Below are positions 7,088 to 17,521 of a stretch of DNA of 43,493 nucleotides, piece after piece. Position numbers and translations under genes: made by a program. The notes under the pieces are model-generated. The model ran no database searches. It worked only from the letters and a program-made list of their open reading frames with translations, and was not told the DNA's origin. Source of the DNA: C00003060 sp964440795. GTDB taxonomy: Bacteria > Desulfobacterota > Desulfobacteria > Desulfobacterales > C00003060. The DNA lies in contig CAYTTQ010000015.1 in NCBI GenBank assembly GCA_964440795.1, forward strand, positions 1 through 43,493, read 5' to 3'. Within the stretch, counting starts at the first letter, position 1. Each line of letters starts with the position of its first letter.

Positions 7088-10000
7088 CCGGATTGACCCT
7101 GCATACCAGCAACCGCTTGGAGATTTTGGCGGACATGTTGGCCGAAAGACTCAAAGTCCCGGCGGGCGGGGTGTTGGACCAAGAGATCGTGGTGGTTCAA
7201 AGCAGAGGCATGGCCCGATGGGTGGCCATGGCGTTGGCGGACCGACTGGGGGTGTGTGCCAACGTGGCCTTTCCCTTTCCCGATGCCGCGGTATCAGCGA
7301 TTTTCCAAAAGGTCTTGCCCGGGGTGGCCAAACAGGGTATCCCTTTCGACCGGTCCCACATGACATGGCAAATTATGGGGCTTCTTGACGCCCTTATTGC
7401 CCAGCCGGGCTTTGAAGAGCTCAGACACTACCTGGGTCAAGAGGGAGGCGACCTGAAACGGTTGCAGTTGTCAGAGCGCATTTCCCAGGTGTTTGACCAG
7501 TACCTGATGTTTCGCCCCGATATGATCCTGGACTGGGAGGCAGGCAAGCACGACCACTGGCAGGCCCGTCTGTGGCGAAGGCTCGCGCCGAGCTTTCCAA
7601 ATAGCCATCGGCCCGTCTTGGGAAAGGCCTTTATCGAGGCGACCCGCCGTGGTGACTTCGATACCCGAGAACTTCCCGAGCGGATCTCTATCTTTGGCGT
7701 TTCCGCTCTTCCGCCCTTCCATCTCGACATCTTCGTCCGGCTTTCCCACTTTTTCCCGGTCTATTTCTTTTTCATGAATCCCTCCATGGAGTACTGGGGA
7801 GATATCGTCTCCGATTGGGAGTATAACCGGGCCATCGAGCGGCACGGCGGTCCGGAGATATCGATTCCGGAGCTGCATCTGGACAAGGGAAACAGCCTGT
7901 TGGCATCTATGGGAGGGCTGGGGAGAGATTTCTTTGACCACCTCCAGGAATCGGGGTGTCAAGAGGTGCAATCGTTCGAAGACCCGGGCGAAGAAACGCT
8001 CCTGTCGTGTCTTCAAAGCGATATTCTCAACCTGCGGGAACGGGGAGGCGAACCCGGCACTCAGCAGCTTATTTCGAAGCAAGACCATACCGTGCAGATC
8101 CATTCCTGCCACAGTCCCATGCGGGAAATGGAAGTCCTCCATGACCGGCTCCTGGACCTGGTCGAACGGGATCCCCGCTTGCTGCCCAAAGACATCCTGG
8201 TAATGACGCCGGATATCGAGACCTACGCCCCCTATATTCAGGCCGTGTTTGGAACACCGGAATCGGAGGCCACCCGGTTTCCCTTCAGTGTGGCGGACCG
8301 AAGCGCCCGGAGGGAAAGCGGTCTGGTGGATGCTTTCCTGGCGGTCTTGGACCTGTGTTTCAGCCGGGTGACGGCTTCCGAGGTGACGGCCATTTTAGAG
8401 TCGGGTCCGATCTGCGAGCGATTCGGTTTATCGGAACCCGATCTTCAGCGGATCCGCCGGTGGATACGCGAATCGGGCATCCGTTGGGGAATTGATGAGG
8501 TGTTTCGCAGCCGGTTCGGGTTACCCCCCACGAGAGAAAATACCTGGACGGCGGGACTCGATCGGCTTTTGTTGGGCTATGCCATGCCCCAAACGGATGA
8601 CCGAATGTTTCAGGGGATCCTCCCCTACGGGGCCGTGGAAGGGGGGGATACCGCAAGCCTGGAGGGATTCGTGGCGTTTTGCCAGCAATTGTTTGGGTAT
8701 GTGGCCGCCTTTCAACCGGCCCGGACGCTACCGGAATGGGTGGAAACCCTCACCGGGTTTGTTGATGCGTTTTTGGTTTGCCCGGGGCGAGACGAGGCCG
8801 AATCCCGTTGGTTGAAAGACAGCCTGGCCGCACTGGTACAAGACGACGCCGAGTTGGCCCCGGGATTCGATGGCCAGGTCGATCTCGCCGCCGTGCGGTG
8901 GTATCTGGGTCGGCGGTTGGAAGAAACCGGGTTCGGTCATGGGTTTATCGGCGGGGGCATCACCTTTTGCGCCATGCTTCCGATGCGCAGCATTCCCTTC
9001 AAGGTGGTGTGCCTGGCGGGGATGGATTCTGATACGTTTCCCCGACAGTCCAACCCGGTCGGCTTTGACCTCATGGCCAAGTTTCCCCGGCGGGGTGATC
9101 GCTCCCGTCGCCGTGATGATCGATACCTCTTTCTGGAGGCCATCCTTTCCGCCAGAGAGGTCCTTTATATCAGCTACGTGGGACAGAGTATGCGGGATAA
9201 CAGCGTGCGTCCGCCGTCGGTTTTGGTCAGTGAACTGATGGACTATGTGCAGCAAGGATTTGTCGCCCCCCAGGGTGAGATTCTGGACCAAGTGGTTACC
9301 GCTCATCGACTGCAACCATTCAACCGGGCCTACTTCGATCCGGACGGACCCTACTTTAGTTATTCAAAGACGAACGCCCAGGTGGCTAAGGCGGCCCAGG
9401 ATCCGGATGCGGTAACCGTCCCCTTTTTCTCTCGGGGGTTGGCGGAACCGGGAGAGGAATGGAAACGACTGGGTCTCCACGATCTGGCCCGTTTCTTTGC
9501 CAATCCGGCGAAATTTCTCCTTAAGGAGCGGCTTCGCATTGAATTGGGCCAAGAAGAGGTCACCTTGGCGGATGAGGAAGTCTTTCACCTCTCGGGCCTG
9601 GAGCGATATTGGCTCGAACAGGATTTGGCGGAACGGGGGGTGGCCGGTGAACCGCTCCAAGCGGCAATGGCGGCTCGGCGCTCGGCCGGGAGTTTGCCCC
9701 ATGGGACGGTGGGAGAGTGCGTCTACAAACAGGCTTGTCGTCAAGTGGCCGATTTTGTGGATAAGACCCGGCCCTATCTTTGTGACCCGGCACCCGAACC
9801 GTGGGAGGTGGAGACGAACCTATCGGGTGTGGCGTTGAGCGGCCGACTCGACAAGATCTACGGGGGAAGGCTGATATACTGGCGATATGCCGCCTTAAAG
9901 GCCAGGGATTGGTTGCGGGCGTGGATTTATCACCTGGGGGCCCAGTGCGCCGATACCGGGTTGTCCAAGCCGACGATCCTGATCGGCTTGGAGAAAAAGA

Positions 10001-10371
10001 AAAAGCAGCGACGACAGACCGGCGTACAATTCGAGGACGTTCGGGACGCCAAGGGGATCCTGGAGGGCTTGTTGGAGATTTATCAGGTAGGGCTCACGCG
10101 GGCGATTCCCTTCTTTCCCGAGACCTCATGGGCCTATGCCCGCCGGTTTCTGGACGACTCCACCGGATCCGATGCGGCTTTGAAGGCGGCGGATCGCGTC
10201 TGGAGAGGAAGCCGCCATTCTCGAGGTGAGGGAGAAGATCCCTATTACCGCCTCTGTTTCGGAGACGTCGACCCCCTGGACGGTGCGTTCGAAGACTTGG
10301 CCATGGCCGTGTTTGAACCGTTGTTGCGGTGTTGCCGGGATCTCGGTGCCGAAGATGGAGCGAGGGGTTGA
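7084..10371 (+). CDS. recC: RecBCD subunit gamma, RecC
   Basis: This 1095-residue protein is the RecC subunit of exonuclease V. In the RecBCD complex it holds the split DNA strands and scans for Chi. It contains an inactive helicase-like core and a degenerate nuclease-like C-terminal domain. Family-typical stretches are VVQSRGMARWVAM near the N-terminus, SHFFPVYFFFMNPS near residue 220, CAMLPMRSIPFKVVCLAGM near 630, and FDLMAKFPRRGDRSRRRDDR near 660. The start is TTG at 7084, with AGGGG upstream, overlapping the stop of the decarboxylase gene. The order recC-recB-recD is the common bacterial order. Length is close to the E. coli protein (about 1120), so it is complete. Confidence 0.92.
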   Translation: MTGLTLHTSNRLEILADMLAERLKVPAGGVLDQEIVVVQSRGMARWVAMALADRLGVCANVAFPFPDAAVSAIFQKVLPGVAKQGIPFDRSHMTWQIMGLLDALIAQPGFEELRHYLGQEGGDLKRLQLSERISQVFDQYLMFRPDMILDWEAGKHDHWQARLWRRLAPSFPNSHRPVLGKAFIEATRRGDFDTRELPERISIFGVSALPPFHLDIFVRLSHFFPVYFFFMNPSMEYWGDIVSDWEYNRAIERHGGPEISIPELHLDKGNSLLASMGGLGRDFFDHLQESGCQEVQSFEDPGEETLLSCLQSDILNLRERGGEPGTQQLISKQDHTVQIHSCHSPMREMEVLHDRLLDLVERDPRLLPKDILVMTPDIETYAPYIQAVFGTPESEATRFPFSVADRSARRESGLVDAFLAVLDLCFSRVTASEVTAILESGPICERFGLSEPDLQRIRRWIRESGIRWGIDEVFRSRFGLPPTRENTWTAGLDRLLLGYAMPQTDDRMFQGILPYGAVEGGDTASLEGFVAFCQQLFGYVAAFQPARTLPEWVETLTGFVDAFLVCPGRDEAESRWLKDSLAALVQDDAELAPGFDGQVDLAAVRWYLGRRLEETGFGHGFIGGGITFCAMLPMRSIPFKVVCLAGMDSDTFPRQSNPVGFDLMAKFPRRGDRSRRRDDRYLFLEAILSAREVLYISYVGQSMRDNSVRPPSVLVSELMDYVQQGFVAPQGEILDQVVTAHRLQPFNRAYFDPDGPYFSYSKTNAQVAKAAQDPDAVTVPFFSRGLAEPGEEWKRLGLHDLARFFANPAKFLLKERLRIELGQEEVTLADEEVFHLSGLERYWLEQDLAERGVAGEPLQAAMAARRSAGSLPHGTVGECVYKQACRQVADFVDKTRPYLCDPAPEPWEVETNLSGVALSGRLDKIYGGRLIYWRYAALKARDWLRAWIYHLGAQCADTGLSKPTILIGLEKKKKQRRQTGVQFEDVRDAKGILEGLLEIYQVGLTRAIPFFPETSWAYARRFLDDSTGSDAALKAADRVWRGSRHSRGEGEDPYYRLCFGDVDPLDGAFEDLAMAVFEPLLRCCRDLGAEDGARG

Positions 10372-10376
10372 CGGCA

Positions 10377-13300
10377 ATGAAACGGTTTGAACCGCTCGAT
10401 CTGATCCATGCCCCACTGGAGGGGGTCAATCTGGCCGAAGCCAGTGCCGGAACCGGGAAGACCTATGCGATATCGGCGCTATTTGTACGACTGATCGTGG
10501 AATGTGGCCTGGACGTCAACGAGATACTGGTGGTTACTTTTACCGAGGCCGCTACCGAGGAACTCAAGGATCGCATCCGTACCAAACTTCGCGCTGCCGT
10601 CCGCGCTTTTGAGGGAGACGCTTGCGTCGATGCCTTTTTGACTGACCTGGTGCGTGGGGTGACCGATCATGCCCGCACCCTGCATCGGTTACGGGAAGCC
10701 CTCCGGGCCTTCGATCAGGCGGGAATCTACACCATTCACGGGTTTTGTCGGCGGGTGCTTCAAGATAACGCCTTCGAAAGCGGGCGTCTCTTTGATACCG
10801 AGCTGGTCGCGGAGCTGGACGATCTCAAGTCCCGGGTGGTTTACGATTTTTGGCGACGGCATTTTTATCACGCATCCCCGCTTTTCGTCAATTATGTCCT
10901 CCGTACCGGATTCGGACCGGAAACCCTCCGGCCGCTCTTGAGTGACACTGTCTTAGATCCATATCTTAGGGTGATTCCCCATGTCGAGCAAAGAGATGTT
11001 GCCGCGGAAGCGGGCACGTACTTAGGCGCCTTTGAAGCGGTGAAGCAAGCCTGGTCGGTTGATCGGGAGGAGATCAAAAGGCTGCTGGTGGAAAGTCGTG
11101 CCCTCAACCGAAACCAATACAGGCCGGTCAATATCCAACGGTGGGTCGAGGGTATGGATCGGTATGTGCGACGCGGCGGAGAGGACCCCTCCTTATTTGA
11201 TGGGTTCGACAAGTTTACCCGCATCCAAATGGAAGGGGCCGTCAAAAAGGGCCACTCGGTCCCTCATCATCCCTTTTTCGACCTGTGCCAAACACTAAGG
11301 GAGACCCATGAAATGTTGGCCGGCGCCTTTGATAGACGTCTTATTTCCCTAAAGCGAGAACTGGTGGATCACGGGGGTGTGGAGCTGGCGCAAAAAAAAG
11401 AGCAGCGCAACGTCCAGACATTTCATGACCTGCTTTTGGGCGTTCATGAGGCACTGGCCAAAGAGGGGGGGACGGCGTTGGCCGCAGCCGTGCGACGCAA
11501 GTATAAGGTCGCATTGATCGACGAGTTTCAAGATACCGATCCGATTCAGTATGGTATCTTCCAGCGGGTGTTTGGTTCCCCCCGGGGACGAAACGGCCGG
11601 GCCCTCTATTTTATCGGCGATCCCAAGCAGGCGATATACGGATTTCGCAGTGCCGACATTTTTGCCTACATGGCGGCGGCGAAAACGGTTCACGCCGCCT
11701 ATACACTGGGGGAAAACTGGCGTTCCGAGCCGGGTTTGGTTCATGCTGTGAACACCTTGTTTGCCCGTGTAAATCGCCCGTTTATCTATGAGCAAATCCC
11801 CTTTCAGTCGGTGGCCCCGGCACCCAAGGCGGACCGCGTCTATCTGACCGTGGACGGCAAACAGGAGCCGCCGTTTCATCTCTGGTTTCTGGATGCCCGA
11901 AAACATGGAGACGGGGAAAAGGCGTTAAATCGATCGGAGGCGAGAGACAAGATCTTGCGGGCTACGGCGGGAGAGATTTCAAAATTGATTGACCTGGGCA
12001 GAGAGGAACGGGCCCGGATTGGTGACCGACCGATCCGAGAAGGAGATATCGCCGTGTTGGTGCGGACAAACCCTGAAGCCCGGCAGGCCCAGGAGATTCT
12101 ATCGGCGAGCGGAATTACCAGCGTGGTCTATACCAGTGACGACCTCTTCGCCTCCCCGGAAGCCGAGGAGATGGAACGGATTGTGTCGGCTATAGCCGAG
12201 CCGAACCATGCCGGATTGTTAGGCGCGGCACTGGTGACGGACATCTTGGGCCAACGGGCGGAGACGCTGGATGAGATTCAGACCACCGATCGAAAGTGGG
12301 AAGAATGGATCCTTCAGTTTACGACCTACCATGAGCTGTGGCGGTCTCGGGGGATTATGGCCATGTTCCGGCGGTTTCTCACGGACCACCGGGTGATGGT
12401 CCGGCTTATGGCGTTTGAAAACGGGGAACGACGCAACACCAACGTACGCCACTTGTGTGAAGTATTGCACCAGGCCTCTTTTGAGCACCGTTTGGGCATG
12501 ACGGGCCTGCTCAAATGGTTTCGGGAGCGGCGGTCTCTGGAGGGGCAGTCGCTGGAGGAACACCAGCTGCGGCTGGAAAGTGATGAAAATGCCGTTAAGT
12601 TGGTGACCGTTCATAAGAGCAAGGGGTTGGAATACCCGATCGTCTTTTGTCCCTTTATTTGGGACGGGCTGTTGGGCGACCGGAAACGGTCGCTGGTTTT
12701 CTTTCACAATCCGGCGGACGGGATGAAAAAGACCCTCGATTTGGGATCCGAAGGGTTGGACGAACATTGTGTCCAAGCCGATGAAGAGGCCCTGGCGGAG
12801 GATTTGCGGTTGCTTTATGTGGCCCTGACCCGAGCGAAAAACCGCTGCTACACGGTCTGGGGTCGGATCAGCGGAAGTGGCAGGTCGGCCCCTGCCTATT
12901 TGTTTCACCGGGGGGACTCACTGGAAGGCGAGGACAAGGTGACCGCCCTTCAACGCCGGTTTGACGGCTTAAGTGACGAAGACGTATGGGCGGCCCTTCA
13001 ATCGGCGGCGCGAGAGGCCGAAGGGGCCATCCGACTCGTCGACATGCCCATACGGCCGGTGTATGGGCCCAAATCCATTCTTGGAGCGGATGGCCCGGTG
13101 ACGTCCCGTCGCTTCCGCGGCCGTATTGATGACAGTTGGGGGATCTCGAGCTTTTCCTCGATTGCTTCGGGGCGCCATGTGGAGCCGTCTCCGGCGGAAG
13201 GTGACGAGGTGACCCAAAATGTCGAGTCGGGCCCCATCTCCGGTGAGCGGAATGGCCTGGGGGAGGATCGGGGAGACGATCGGGAGGACCATCAGAGAGA

Positions 13301-14054
13301 CATCTTCGATTTTCCCGCCGGCGCCGGTGCGGGGTCCTTTATGCACGCCGTATTCGAAGGTCTCGATTTTGGTGCCCATCCAACGGAGATACCCCCGGTG
13401 GTGGCCGCCAAACTCGCGGCATTCGGTTTTGACTCCGAGTGGACGTCGGCAATCTGCGACATGGTTAACAATGTCCTCTCCGTATCCCTGCCGGGCAGGG
13501 ACGGCACGTTTACCCTGTCCGAAATCGGTTCCGGTGATCGATTAAACGAACTGGAATTCTATTTTCCGATAAAAGCACTTTCCGGCACGGATCTGGCGAC
13601 GGCCGTATTCCAGGAAACCGGTGTCGGAGGCCGGGGGCAAGAACAACGGTATATAGACGGGGCCAAGCGCTCCCCTTCCCGGGGCTTTATGCGAGGCTTT
13701 GTGGATCTGGTGTTTCGGCACAACGGCTGGTACTATATTGCGGACTGGAAATCGAATTTCCTGGGCCCACAGGTGGTTGACTATCATCAAGACCGGTTAC
13801 ACGCCGTGATGATGAAAGAACTCTATACGGTGCAATATCTCATTTATGCCGTGGCACTCAATCAGTACCTTGCCCGGCGTCTGCCCGACTATGACTATGA
13901 CCGGTACTTCGGGGGCGTATTCTATCTCTTTGTCCGGGGCATGGATCCCGGCATGGGCAACCGGTTCGGCGTCTACGGCACTCGGCCCGACGGCCGTCTC
14001 ATCCACTGGTTGTCGGACCGACTGACGGGGCGTGTCCCGGATCCGACGCATTGA
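10377..14054 (+). CDS. recB: RecBCD subunit beta, RecB helicase-nuclease
   Basis: This 1225-residue UvrD-type 3'-5' helicase carries a C-terminal RecB nuclease. Visible motifs: Walker A EASAGTGKTY at 21-30, Walker B LIDEFQDTDP near 380, GDPKQAIYGFR near 415, TVHKSKGLEYP near 743, LYVALTRAK near 812, and the nuclease core GFVDLVF near 1106 with ADWKSN near 1121. The acidic residues and lysine of the nuclease site are present, so both activities should be intact. The ATG at 10377 (MKRFEPLDL) is chosen because the conserved N-terminus begins there; the frame is open further upstream into recC. Only five bases separate it from the recC stop. The complex degrades linear foreign DNA and loads RecA at Chi. 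Confidence 0.95.
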   Translation: MKRFEPLDLIHAPLEGVNLAEASAGTGKTYAISALFVRLIVECGLDVNEILVVTFTEAATEELKDRIRTKLRAAVRAFEGDACVDAFLTDLVRGVTDHARTLHRLREALRAFDQAGIYTIHGFCRRVLQDNAFESGRLFDTELVAELDDLKSRVVYDFWRRHFYHASPLFVNYVLRTGFGPETLRPLLSDTVLDPYLRVIPHVEQRDVAAEAGTYLGAFEAVKQAWSVDREEIKRLLVESRALNRNQYRPVNIQRWVEGMDRYVRRGGEDPSLFDGFDKFTRIQMEGAVKKGHSVPHHPFFDLCQTLRETHEMLAGAFDRRLISLKRELVDHGGVELAQKKEQRNVQTFHDLLLGVHEALAKEGGTALAAAVRRKYKVALIDEFQDTDPIQYGIFQRVFGSPRGRNGRALYFIGDPKQAIYGFRSADIFAYMAAAKTVHAAYTLGENWRSEPGLVHAVNTLFARVNRPFIYEQIPFQSVAPAPKADRVYLTVDGKQEPPFHLWFLDARKHGDGEKALNRSEARDKILRATAGEISKLIDLGREERARIGDRPIREGDIAVLVRTNPEARQAQEILSASGITSVVYTSDDLFASPEAEEMERIVSAIAEPNHAGLLGAALVTDILGQRAETLDEIQTTDRKWEEWILQFTTYHELWRSRGIMAMFRRFLTDHRVMVRLMAFENGERRNTNVRHLCEVLHQASFEHRLGMTGLLKWFRERRSLEGQSLEEHQLRLESDENAVKLVTVHKSKGLEYPIVFCPFIWDGLLGDRKRSLVFFHNPADGMKKTLDLGSEGLDEHCVQADEEALAEDLRLLYVALTRAKNRCYTVWGRISGSGRSAPAYLFHRGDSLEGEDKVTALQRRFDGLSDEDVWAALQSAAREAEGAIRLVDMPIRPVYGPKSILGADGPVTSRRFRGRIDDSWGISSFSSIASGRHVEPSPAEGDEVTQNVESGPISGERNGLGEDRGDDREDHQRDIFDFPAGAGAGSFMHAVFEGLDFGAHPTEIPPVVAAKLAAFGFDSEWTSAICDMVNNVLSVSLPGRDGTFTLSEIGSGDRLNELEFYFPIKALSGTDLATAVFQETGVGGRGQEQRYIDGAKRSPSRGFMRGFVDLVFRHNGWYYIADWKSNFLGPQVVDYHQDRLHAVMMKELYTVQYLIYAVALNQYLARRLPDYDYDRYFGGVFYLFVRGMDPGMGNRFGVYGTRPDGRLIHWLSDRLTGRVPDPTH

Positions 14055-14079
14055 TCCCTGAGCAGGCAAGCAATCGACC

Positions 14080-15960
14080 ATGACCGACCGATCCACATAT
14101 CTGTTGACCGACAAGGCCACCGTCTCCCCCCTGGATGCCTACTTTGCCGGGTTTCTTTCCCGACTCGACGGCGGTGGAGATGGGGCGTTGCACTTGGCCG
14201 CGGCCTTGGCGAGTTACTCTACACGTATGGGACACGTGTGTCTGGACCTTAATGCGGTGGCCCACGACTTGATGGTCGACGGGTTGTTGGAGGGGAGAAC
14301 GAGTCACTGTCCGCCTGCCGAGGAATGGTCGGCCCGGTTGGCGGCGACGTCGGTGGTAGGCTCCGAGGGATCCTACCGGCCGTTGATCCTCGACGATCAG
14401 GGGCGGGTATATCTTTACCGTTACTGGACCTATCAGGACCGCTTGGCCAAGTGGATCGGTACAAGAAGCGCAGACGCCTCCTTGCTGGTTTCTTTAGATC
14501 GAGCGGAGCGGGCGGCTTTTCAGGCGTCCTTGGCCCGGTTGTTTCAGGTTGCGAGCAAACGAGGCGAAGACGGGGAGGGACGGGGAATTGATTGGCAGAC
14601 GGTGGCGGCAGTGGCGGCGATAAGGAAACGCTTTTGTATCATTTCCGGCGGGCCCGGCACGGGCAAGACCACGGTGGTCTGTCGGATTCTGGCCCTGCTC
14701 GGTGAGTGTCTGGGAAACGCCGATTTGAAAATCGCCCTCGCGGCGCCGACGGGCAAGGCAGCGGCACGCCTGCAGGAAGCCGTAAAGCGTTCCAAAAACT
14801 TTTTAAACTGTGGTCAGGCTGTCAGAGATCTCATTCCGGAAACGGCCACCACGATCCATCGGTTGTTGGGAGTGATCCCCGAGTCGGGTGGTTTTCGCCA
14901 TCACCGCGATAATAAGCTGTCGGCGGACGTGCTGGTGGTGGACGAGGCCTCCATGGTGGACCTGGCCTTGTTGTCCAAGCTGGTTCAGGCGTTGGGTCCG
15001 GCCACAAGATTGATACTCTTGGGGGATAAAAACCAGCTGGCCTCCGTAGAGGCCGGTGCGGTCTTGGCGGATATTGGAGACTCCCGGGGGCTGTACGCCT
15101 TTAGTCGAGCCTTTCGCGACGAACTGAAACAATACGGGGGATACGATATTGCCCAAGACGGCGGCGATGAACGCGAGACCGGACTCCAGGATTGTATGGT
15201 GGAACTCAGAAAGAGCTACCGATTCGGGCGCCAAAGCGGTATTCGTGCGGTGAGTGACCGGGTCAATGATGGAGACGGCATGGGGGCCGTGGCGCAACTA
15301 AAAGGGGGGGCATATGCCGACGTCCGATGGGCGGACCTGCCACAGACGGCCCGTCTTCCCGAGGCCCTGGATGAACGGGCGGTCGATTTTTTCCAACGGT
15401 ACCTGGAAGCCGAAGACATCGAGGATGCCTTTGCCCGGTTTGATGCCTTTCGCATATTGTGCGCCTTGCGGGAAGGGCCCTACGGGGTCCGGGGGGTTAA
15501 CGGGTGTATCGAGGAAAGACTCTGTGCCCGGGGCCTTATCCCGGCTCATGAGCCGTGGTATCGCGGCCGTCCCGTGTTGGTCACTCGAAATGATTACACC
15601 ATGGGGATTTTTAACGGCGACGTGGGGATCGTATGGCCGGAAGGGGACCGAATGATCACCTTTTTTCGTACCGTGGGGGGACGGATCCAACGGATTCATC
15701 CGGCCCGACTTCCTGAGCATGAAACCGTTTACGCGATGACCGTGCACAAGAGCCAGGGCTCGGAATTCGATCATGTCTTGTTCGTCCTCCCTGACAAGGA
15801 ATATCCCGTTGTTACACGGGAATTGATCTACACCGGGTTTACTCGGGCCCGGCGGCACGTCGAAATATGGGCAAAGGAGGCCGTATTGATTTCCGGGGTC
15901 TCCAGGCAGACCCGGCGCATGTCCGGCTTGCGCGATCTTTTGTGGGGGGTGAGGACCTGA
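14080..15960 (+). CDS. recD: RecBCD subunit alpha, RecD helicase
   Basis: This 626-residue superfamily-1B 5'-3' helicase carries Walker A GGPGTGKTT near residue 190, Walker B VVDEASMVD near 286, LLGDKNQLASVEAGAVLADI near 310, HKSQGSEFDHV near 554 and the last helicase motif YTGFTRARR near 585. Length agrees with E. coli RecD (608). It begins 25 bases after recB and closes the recCBD operon. The full set of motifs predicts a working fast-strand motor of exonuclease V. Confidence 0.94.
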   Translation: MTDRSTYLLTDKATVSPLDAYFAGFLSRLDGGGDGALHLAAALASYSTRMGHVCLDLNAVAHDLMVDGLLEGRTSHCPPAEEWSARLAATSVVGSEGSYRPLILDDQGRVYLYRYWTYQDRLAKWIGTRSADASLLVSLDRAERAAFQASLARLFQVASKRGEDGEGRGIDWQTVAAVAAIRKRFCIISGGPGTGKTTVVCRILALLGECLGNADLKIALAAPTGKAAARLQEAVKRSKNFLNCGQAVRDLIPETATTIHRLLGVIPESGGFRHHRDNKLSADVLVVDEASMVDLALLSKLVQALGPATRLILLGDKNQLASVEAGAVLADIGDSRGLYAFSRAFRDELKQYGGYDIAQDGGDERETGLQDCMVELRKSYRFGRQSGIRAVSDRVNDGDGMGAVAQLKGGAYADVRWADLPQTARLPEALDERAVDFFQRYLEAEDIEDAFARFDAFRILCALREGPYGVRGVNGCIEERLCARGLIPAHEPWYRGRPVLVTRNDYTMGIFNGDVGIVWPEGDRMITFFRTVGGRIQRIHPARLPEHETVYAMTVHKSQGSEFDHVLFVLPDKEYPVVTRELIYTGFTRARRHVEIWAKEAVLISGVSRQTRRMSGLRDLLWGVRT

Positions 15961-16000
15961 AACGGATATGATCGTTTCTTTCCGGAATGGGTGTTGAGGA

Positions 16001-17521
16001 ATGACCAAGGATTCCGAAAACGGGACCGGTGATATGAATGAAACGGCGCGCAGAGTCAAGCGAGTTCGTAAGTGGCTGTATGGCCTTTCTGCGGTGTTGA
16101 TTCTGTTGGTAGGGGGAACCGTGGCGGTCTTTATGAGCGGCCCGGAGGAAGAGGAAGTGGAGCGGGCAGAAGTGCGTCGTGCAATTCCTCCCCCCGAAAA
16201 AAAGAGGGACGTGACGACTCCCGAGCCACCGCCGAAAAAGCCTCTCGTCAGGCCTCCCGACCTTCCTGAGGCACCGGAACCGTTGGCGTTGCCCAAGCCG
16301 TCGCCTCCGCCCACGGGCAGGCTTTTTGTGGATTCGGTTCCGGAAGAGGCCACGGTTATGGTGTTGAATATTGTTCCCAAATATGAACGTGGTATGGCGC
16401 TGGCGGCGGGCAGATATTATCTGCAGGTCTCCAGCCCCGGATACCGTCGTCAAAGACGCTGGGTGGATGTGGAACCGAATCGGGACAACCGGTTTTCCTT
16501 TACTCTGGAAAAGATTGTCATCACGGGAAAACTCGTGGTGCGGAGTGACCCGCCGGGTGCTCAATGGTTGTTGAACGGCCGAGTGCAGGGTACGACACCG
16601 GACGTTCGGGAGACAATTGAAAGTGGTGTTTATCAAGTGGAGATCATAGCAGAGGGATACGAAAGCTGGCAACGGTCGGTAAGAATAAGCGGCGAAGAGA
16701 AGGTGGTATTGGATGCGCGCCTGTCCAGGCTGGGACCGAAGCCGGGCGACATGTGGCGGGATCCCGTCACGGATATGGTGTTTACCTGGGTGCCCGAAGG
16801 TTGTTTTCAGATGGGAAGTCCTCCCGATGAGATCGGCAGGGACGATGACGAGGGGCCTGTCCATGAGGTATGTCTGGAAGGGTTTTGGATGGGACGTACA
16901 GAGGTGACCAACGGGCAATATCGTAATTTCCAGCCGGAACACGAGAGTCGGCCGTTCGGGAGCCGGTCTTTAAACGGCGATGACCAACCCGTGGTCTATG
17001 TAAGCTGGCGGGATGCAGTGCGTTTTGCCCGGTGGTTGACGGAAGAAACCGGCGAGGCATTTGAATTTCGGTTGCCGACCGAGGCGGAATGGGAGTATGC
17101 GTGTCGTGGGGGATCACAGGCCTCTCGGTTCTGGGGTGACGATGCCGACAAGGCCTGTCGCTATGCCAATGTGTATGATCGGCAGTCAAAGTCGGTCAAT
17201 GAGTTCGAGTGGCGCCATCATCCGTGTGACGATGGGTATGTGGTTACCTCTCCGGTGGGGCGTTTACTGCCCAACCCGTTTGGCCTTTATGACATGTTGG
17301 GTAATGTATGGGAATGGTGTGCCGATGCGTACAGCAAGGATGCCTATGCCGTTCATGAAAAAAAGGCCCCGGTAATTGCCGGCGCTAGAGAGTTTCGGGT
17401 GAACCGAGGCGGAAGTTGGAATGACGTGCCCGGGAGTGTGCGATGCGCCATGCGGGAACGGCTTGATCCATCCTTCGGAAATTTCTCTTTGGGATTTCGT
17501 CTCGTGAGGTCCGGGCCATGA
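16001..17521 (+). CDS. Membrane-anchored PEGA-domain protein with FGE-sulfatase (SUMF1-like) domain
   Basis: This is a 506-residue protein. Residues 25-45 form one membrane span, followed by a proline-rich linker (about 65-105). Then come two PEGA-like beta domains (about 106-170 and 172-240; GRLFVDSVPEEATV and GKLVVRSDPPGAQWLLNG). The formylglycine-generating-enzyme fold occupies about 255-505 (GCFQMGSPPDE, PVVYVSWRDAVRFARWL, FRLPTEAEWEYACRGG, LYDMLGNVWEWC, NRGGSWND). The paired active-site cysteines of true FGE near the C-terminus are not evident; the region reads GGSWNDVPGSVRCAMR. It is therefore probably not a sulfatase-maturing enzyme but one of the many FGE-fold proteins with other or binding roles. 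The bulk of the protein should be periplasmic. GAGGA sits just before the ATG. Confidence 0.8.
   Translation: MTKDSENGTGDMNETARRVKRVRKWLYGLSAVLILLVGGTVAVFMSGPEEEEVERAEVRRAIPPPEKKRDVTTPEPPPKKPLVRPPDLPEAPEPLALPKPSPPPTGRLFVDSVPEEATVMVLNIVPKYERGMALAAGRYYLQVSSPGYRRQRRWVDVEPNRDNRFSFTLEKIVITGKLVVRSDPPGAQWLLNGRVQGTTPDVRETIESGVYQVEIIAEGYESWQRSVRISGEEKVVLDARLSRLGPKPGDMWRDPVTDMVFTWVPEGCFQMGSPPDEIGRDDDEGPVHEVCLEGFWMGRTEVTNGQYRNFQPEHESRPFGSRSLNGDDQPVVYVSWRDAVRFARWLTEETGEAFEFRLPTEAEWEYACRGGSQASRFWGDDADKACRYANVYDRQSKSVNEFEWRHHPCDDGYVVTSPVGRLLPNPFGLYDMLGNVWEWCADAYSKDAYAVHEKKAPVIAGAREFRVNRGGSWNDVPGSVRCAMRERLDPSFGNFSLGFRLVRSGP

Noticed and set aside
15298..16942. Long minus-strand frames of 360 and 367 residues opposite recD and the FGE-like gene
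   Set aside because: They are antisense shadows of genes with clear motifs on the plus strand; the translations show no fold, only low-complexity Gly/Ser and Pro/Arg stretches.
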